Shown piece after piece: positions 60,671 through 64,000 of a stretch of DNA of 64,000 bases (within the stretch, counting starts at the first letter, position 1; each line of letters starts with the position of its first letter). The stretch covers positions 1-64,000 of the forward strand of contig CAYRMV010000002.1 in the NCBI GenBank assembly GCA_964425255.1, in the 5' to 3' direction. This stretch comes from CAYRMV01 sp964425255. Lineage in GTDB: Bacteria; Bacteroidota; Bacteroidia; Flavobacteriales_D; Crocinitomicaceae. Below the pieces are notes generated by a model. That model made no database searches. It was not told the DNA's origin and saw only the letters and a list, made by a program, of their open reading frames with translations. A program made the translations under genes and the position numbers.

Positions 60671-63004
60671 ATGAGCGAGCTTTTTAGAAAACGTATTTTC
60701 CCTTTGTCTTGGTATAATCGTGGTTTTTGGTTAACGGGTTTGCTTGCTTCACTGGTTTTACTTTTGTTTTTTGGCCCCATTCTTTTTCATGCCAATTCGG
60801 TTTATTTTGGGGCAAGCGGTGATGGAATGCAATCCTACTTCACCATTTTATACCATGTGAAACACGATGTTTCGATGTGGCAGTTCAATGGAATGAATTA
60901 TCCTTTTGGTGAACAAGTTTTCTTTACAGGTTGCATGCCTTTGATTACCAATCTACTGATTTTCATACGTCCCTTGATTGATTTGACTGACTACACGGTT
61001 GGAATTGTCAACCTAAGCATGCTTTTTTCAATTGTTCTTTCTGCTCAATTTTTGTATTTGATATTAAACCATTTCGGGGTTTCTAGATTCATCTCGATAT
61101 TTAGTGCTGTGGCAATTGCCTTTCTTTCGCCACAGATTGAACGTTTGGGAGGACATTATTCCTTGACATTTCAATTTATCATTCCGCTTGCTCTATGGAA
61201 AGCAATTGGGTTCTACGAAAATCCTACTTGGAAAAAAGCGCTGATTATGGGGTTTTTGGCGTGGATAGCCGCGACTTTACACTTTTATTTGTTCGCATTT
61301 GTCTCCTTGATTTTTGGCGGAGTTGGACTTTATCGGATGATTGAAAATCGCTTTCAACTGCGAATCGTTGCTTGGCAGCTTTTATTTTGGTTATTCCAAA
61401 TTGGGATTCCGCTTTTCGCTATCCAAATTTTGCAACAAGTAAACAATCCCGTGACAGATCGAACATCGCATCCGTGGGGATTTTTCGAATATTTGTCTTC
61501 TCCATCTGGAATCTTGTTGAGTGAAAACCGATTTTACAGTAGTTGGTTGAATACTCTTTTTTCACCGAAATTTCCTGCATGGGAAGGTAGATCTTTTGTA
61601 GGTTTACTCGCTTTTATTGGTGTGGGAATGATTTTGTTTGCTTGGATTCGATCGGGAATTCGTTCACCAAAGAAAATTCTTTATTTGAGCAAAGACCCCA
61701 TTTGGAATGCTTTTTTATGGACGGCGTTTGTTTCATTCGCTTTGGCAATCGGCATTCCCTTCGTTTTTTCTTGGGGCAAACCTTTGATGGAACACATCGG
61801 TATTTTCCGACAACTACGTGGCTCGGGCCGTTTTGCTTGGATTTTTTATTACGTTGTTTCGCTTTATACTGTTATTCGTCTGTTTCAATGGAAATCGGAG
61901 TCAGGTAGTTTCTTATCAAGATTGATTTTCGCAATTTTGCTTCTTGTCTTGGGTTACGATGCTTGGAAAAATGCAAATGGAAAAGATCAATGGTTAAACA
62001 ATCGCTTCGAAATTTTAGAAGATCATTCCAATCAACTAGCGCAAAATAAATGGATTTCTTCCTTGAAAAAGTCAGATTTTGCAGCCATTATTCCCCTGCC
62101 GTACGTTCATATTGGTTCGGAAAACATTTGGATTCACAACGAAACAGACATTCAAAATCAAGCGTATTTTCTCAGTCTGAAAACGGGAATTCCCTTGTAT
62201 TCGGTGAGTTTGAGTCGCACTTCCTTAAGTCAGACCTATGCCAATTATGCCTTGTTACAAGAACCCTATCGACCGCTGGAAATACTCAAACACCTTCCAA
62301 AAAACAAAGACTTTTTGGTCTTGGTAAAACCGAATGACTTAAAGAAATCGGAACAGAATTGGTTGAAAAAAGCGCAAAAAATAGTTGAAACTGCTGCGTA
62401 TCATGTCTACCGTGTACCGATTTCTGCTTTTCAAAAAGAAGTTTCCTTTTCGGAAAAAGAACAACTGTTTCAATCGTTGAAATCCATTCCGAAAACCAAT
62501 TACTTCTCTTCGGATTCTACTTGCTCGTATCGAATCAATCATTTTGATCAACCCTCGACGGCAAAAAAATACCGCGGAAAAGGGTCGAAATCGATTGCGT
62601 TGAACCAAGCGACACGTTTGATGGATGAAACAGTTCATTTTAATACCGACTCGCTGACACTTTCGTTTTGGGTTTCTGATTTTCCATCCGATTTAACGCC
62701 GCGTACAACTATGGAAATTGCGGTGTTTAGTGCCAATGAAAAAGATGCACCCACTGTTTATTATTACCAATGGAAAGATGGTTTTCAGGTGATTGATGGT
62801 GAATGGGCCTTGATTGAATATCCTTTTGCTTTGCCTAAAAATCATGCGCGACTTCAAATTACGGTTTGGAATGATAACTTTGTACAGAAAGAAAAAACCA
62901 TTTTTATGGATGAATGGATGCTTTATCCCTCCGCTTGTCAATTCGGTTGGAAAGAAAAAGATTCATCCATTGTGATAAATAACAGAACATATAAACAACC
63001 ATGA
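60671..63004 (+). CDS. GT-C-like polytopic membrane glycosyltransferase
   Basis: This 777-residue protein has about 10-11 membrane helices in residues 15-425 and a soluble extracytoplasmic C-terminal domain of about 350 residues ending in a beta-sandwich-like region (TEMEIAVFSANEKDAP-like). The first outside loop carries an acidic GASGDGMQSY motif, placed like the catalytic Asp of GT-C enzymes. Its neighbours are two GT2 genes, and its stop overlaps the next start by 4 nt (ATGA). I infer transfer of a sugar from a lipid carrier to an exported glycan or protein. No named family is certain. Confidence 0.72.
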   Translation: MSELFRKRIFPLSWYNRGFWLTGLLASLVLLLFFGPILFHANSVYFGASGDGMQSYFTILYHVKHDVSMWQFNGMNYPFGEQVFFTGCMPLITNLLIFIRPLIDLTDYTVGIVNLSMLFSIVLSAQFLYLILNHFGVSRFISIFSAVAIAFLSPQIERLGGHYSLTFQFIIPLALWKAIGFYENPTWKKALIMGFLAWIAATLHFYLFAFVSLIFGGVGLYRMIENRFQLRIVAWQLLFWLFQIGIPLFAIQILQQVNNPVTDRTSHPWGFFEYLSSPSGILLSENRFYSSWLNTLFSPKFPAWEGRSFVGLLAFIGVGMILFAWIRSGIRSPKKILYLSKDPIWNAFLWTAFVSFALAIGIPFVFSWGKPLMEHIGIFRQLRGSGRFAWIFYYVVSLYTVIRLFQWKSESGSFLSRLIFAILLLVLGYDAWKNANGKDQWLNNRFEILEDHSNQLAQNKWISSLKKSDFAAIIPLPYVHIGSENIWIHNETDIQNQAYFLSLKTGIPLYSVSLSRTSLSQTYANYALLQEPYRPLEILKHLPKNKDFLVLVKPNDLKKSEQNWLKKAQKIVETAAYHVYRVPISAFQKEVSFSEKEQLFQSLKSIPKTNYFSSDSTCSYRINHFDQPSTAKKYRGKGSKSIALNQATRLMDETVHFNTDSLTLSFWVSDFPSDLTPRTTMEIAVFSANEKDAPTVYYYQWKDGFQVIDGEWALIEYPFALPKNHARLQITVWNDNFVQKEKTIFMDEWMLYPSACQFGWKEKDSSIVINNRTYKQP

Positions 63005-63720
63005 GTATACAAAAGCTTTCTATTTTAATTCCAGCTTACAACGAAGGAAAGACGATTCATTTAATCTTGGACCGCGTACGTGATGTGGAGTTGGATCACG
63101 GAATTCAAAAGGAAATAATTATCGTGAATGATTGTTCCAAAGATGATACGGTGGAGAAAGTGGAAGCGTACATGGCAGCGAATCCAGACATGGATATGTG
63201 TTTGTATTCGCAACCTCATAACCAGGGAAAAGGTGCTGCGATCAATCGGGCAATCAAAGAATGTACAGGCGATTATTTAATCATCCAAGATGCGGATTTG
63301 GAATACGATCCAACCGAATATAATTTGTTGATTAAACCGGTTTTCATGGACAATGCGGATGTTGTTTATGGCTCTCGTTTTATGGGACATCACCCACATC
63401 GGATTTTGTTTTTTTGGCATTCGATTGGCAATAAATTCTTGACTTTTTTGTCCAACATGATGACCAATCTGAATTTGACCGACATGGAAACCTGCTACAA
63501 ATTGATGCGTTCATCGATAGCAAAAAGCATTACGATCAAAGAAAACCGATTCGGAATTGAACCAGAGATTACCGCCAAACTATCAAAAGTACCCCGCATT
63601 CGCATTTACGAAGTTGGAATTTCGTATTATGGTAGAACCTACGAAGAGGGTAAAAAAATTGGTTGGAAAGACGGAGTCCGTGCGATTTGGTGTATTTTTA
63701 AGTATCGCTTTGTGAAGTAA
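63001..63720 (+). CDS. family 2 glycosyltransferase (DPM1-like)
   Basis: This 239-residue GT-A enzyme has ILIPAYNEGKTIHLILDRVR, EIIIVNDCSKDDTVEKVE, NQGKGAAINRAIKECTGDYL, the DxD-type IIQDADLEYDP and MGHHPHR, plus TDMETCYKLMRSS and ENRFGIEPEITAKLSK. This set matches DPM1-like enzymes that charge polyprenyl phosphate with mannose or another sugar. It has no C-terminal membrane helices. It overlaps the membrane glycosyltransferase by 4 nt and ends the cluster; a palindrome 25 nt after its stop may serve as terminator. Confidence 0.88.
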   Translation: MSIQKLSILIPAYNEGKTIHLILDRVRDVELDHGIQKEIIIVNDCSKDDTVEKVEAYMAANPDMDMCLYSQPHNQGKGAAINRAIKECTGDYLIIQDADLEYDPTEYNLLIKPVFMDNADVVYGSRFMGHHPHRILFFWHSIGNKFLTFLSNMMTNLNLTDMETCYKLMRSSIAKSITIKENRFGIEPEITAKLSKVPRIRIYEVGISYYGRTYEEGKKIGWKDGVRAIWCIFKYRFVK

Positions 63721-63744
63721 TTATTATTCAATCCGTATTAAATT

Positions 63745-63774
63745 AGTTGAGGTGCGATTTATCGCACCTCAACT
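63745..63774. repeat. 30-bp palindrome, relative of the mnmE-upstream palindrome
   Basis: Arms agttgaggtgcgat and atcgcacctcaact around a central TT. It differs from 8761-8790 by compensated changes (GGTGCG against GGCGCG with matching CGCACC), so the hairpin is preserved. Located 25 nt after the last glycosyltransferase gene. Confidence 0.88.
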
Positions 63775-63795
63775 CAGATTGTTTTGATCGGTTCC

Positions 63796-63823
63796 GTTGA
63801 GGCGCGATTAATCGCACCTCAAC
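63796..63823. repeat. second right-edge palindrome
   Basis: gttgaggcgcgatt joined to aatcgcacctcaac: one arm position is unpaired in DNA (G against A) but forms G-U in RNA on one strand. Confidence 0.85.
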
Positions 63824-63843
63824 CGAAAATAACTTTCGTCATC

Positions 63844-63878
63844 TGCGAAGCACCCATGAAAAAGCAAAGCTTTCGTCA
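63844..63878. repeat. right-edge copy of the cgaagc ... ctttcgtca repeat
   Basis: tgcgaagcacccatgaaa then aagcaaagctttcgtca, related to 8725-8754 beside mnmE. Confidence 0.6.
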
Positions 63879-63908
63879 CTGGGACTAATAGACTAACCGC
63901 TTGCCAAG

Positions 63909-63942
63909 CATCGTGACAAAACAATGCTTTCGTCATTGACTT
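63909..63942. repeat. 34-bp direct repeat, copy 1
   Basis: catcgtgacaaaacaatgct then ttcgtcattgactt; matches 63965-63998 at 32 of 34 positions with a 56-bp period. Confidence 0.85.
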
Positions 63943-63964
63943 CATTTGCTGACGTGAAAGTCAG

Positions 63965-63998
63965 CATCGTGACAAAACAAAGCTTTCGTCATCGACTT
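63965..63998. repeat. 34-bp direct repeat, copy 2
   Basis: catcgtgacaaaacaaagct then ttcgtcatcgactt. It ends 2 nt before the window edge, so the array may continue. Confidence 0.85.
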
Positions 63999-64000
63999 TA

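Noticed and set aside
63844..64000. CRISPR array
   Set aside because: Repeats are only two to three, diverged, and spaced by 22 nt; no cas gene is in the window.
1..64000. tRNA or rRNA genes
   Set aside because: I looked for T-loop (ggttcaaatcc-type) sequences and found none in the gaps between genes; a covariance-model scan would be decisive.

Overview
The window reads as chromosome from a Bacteroidota bacterium, most likely order Flavobacteriales. By eye it is AT-rich. Five secreted proteins end in, or run towards, a type IX secretion (T9SS) sorting domain. Many genes are preceded by the Bacteroidota -7 box TAnnTTTG, and Shine-Dalgarno sequences are mostly absent. A Fluviicola/Crocinitomicaceae-like host is a guess from general gene style. 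No rRNA, tRNA or CRISPR was found. Layout: (1) 1-6935 holds envelope and secreted proteins: an esterase-like protein running off the left edge, a coiled-coil surface protein, and a protease-associated-domain protein whose upstream region carries a complete IS982-family element with perfect ends and a 9-bp target duplication. (2) 6996-10308 holds a lipid kinase, an AIM24-like protein and mnmE; the mnmE promoter region is packed with palindromes and an octamer tandem repeat. (3) 10381-15914 is a compact minus-strand accessory cassette at the mnmE 3' end: an MmeI-type single-chain restriction-modification enzyme, a SIR2-like protein 2 nt downstream, a GHKL ATPase with a STAS-like N-terminus, a DUF4325 STAS-like protein, and possibly a 19-residue ORF before a terminator. 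This is the best candidate for an undescribed system, probably phage defence. (4) 16096-22719 is housekeeping: response regulator, SCO1, LD-carboxypeptidase-like, tadA, and ileS with a repeat-derived in-frame insert in its editing region. (5) 22818-25221 is a GC-richer nitrosative-stress cassette: an Rrf2 regulator with two matching operator-like inverted repeats, a truncated haemoglobin, the Fe-S repair protein RIC and two unknown membrane proteins. (6) 25365-37603 holds an M43 protease and then an apparent acetate or small-carboxylate module: InsA-like regulator, porin, MFS transporter, symporter-histidine kinase, receiver protein, acetyl-CoA synthetase and a divergent ScfR/RamB-type regulator, with a possible small RNA between the last two. 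(7) 37676-53671 runs mostly on the minus strand: LacI regulator, gpsA, SF1 helicase, quinone oxidoreductase, rsmI, RDD protein, envelope proteins of unknown role and an S9 peptidase. (8) 53874-63720 holds a large T9SS adhesin-like protein and a surface-polysaccharide cluster (Wzz-like, O-antigen ligase, two GT2 enzymes, a GT-C-like membrane protein) with an orphan CoA-transferase B subunit. The right edge again carries the palindromes and repeats seen upstream of mnmE.
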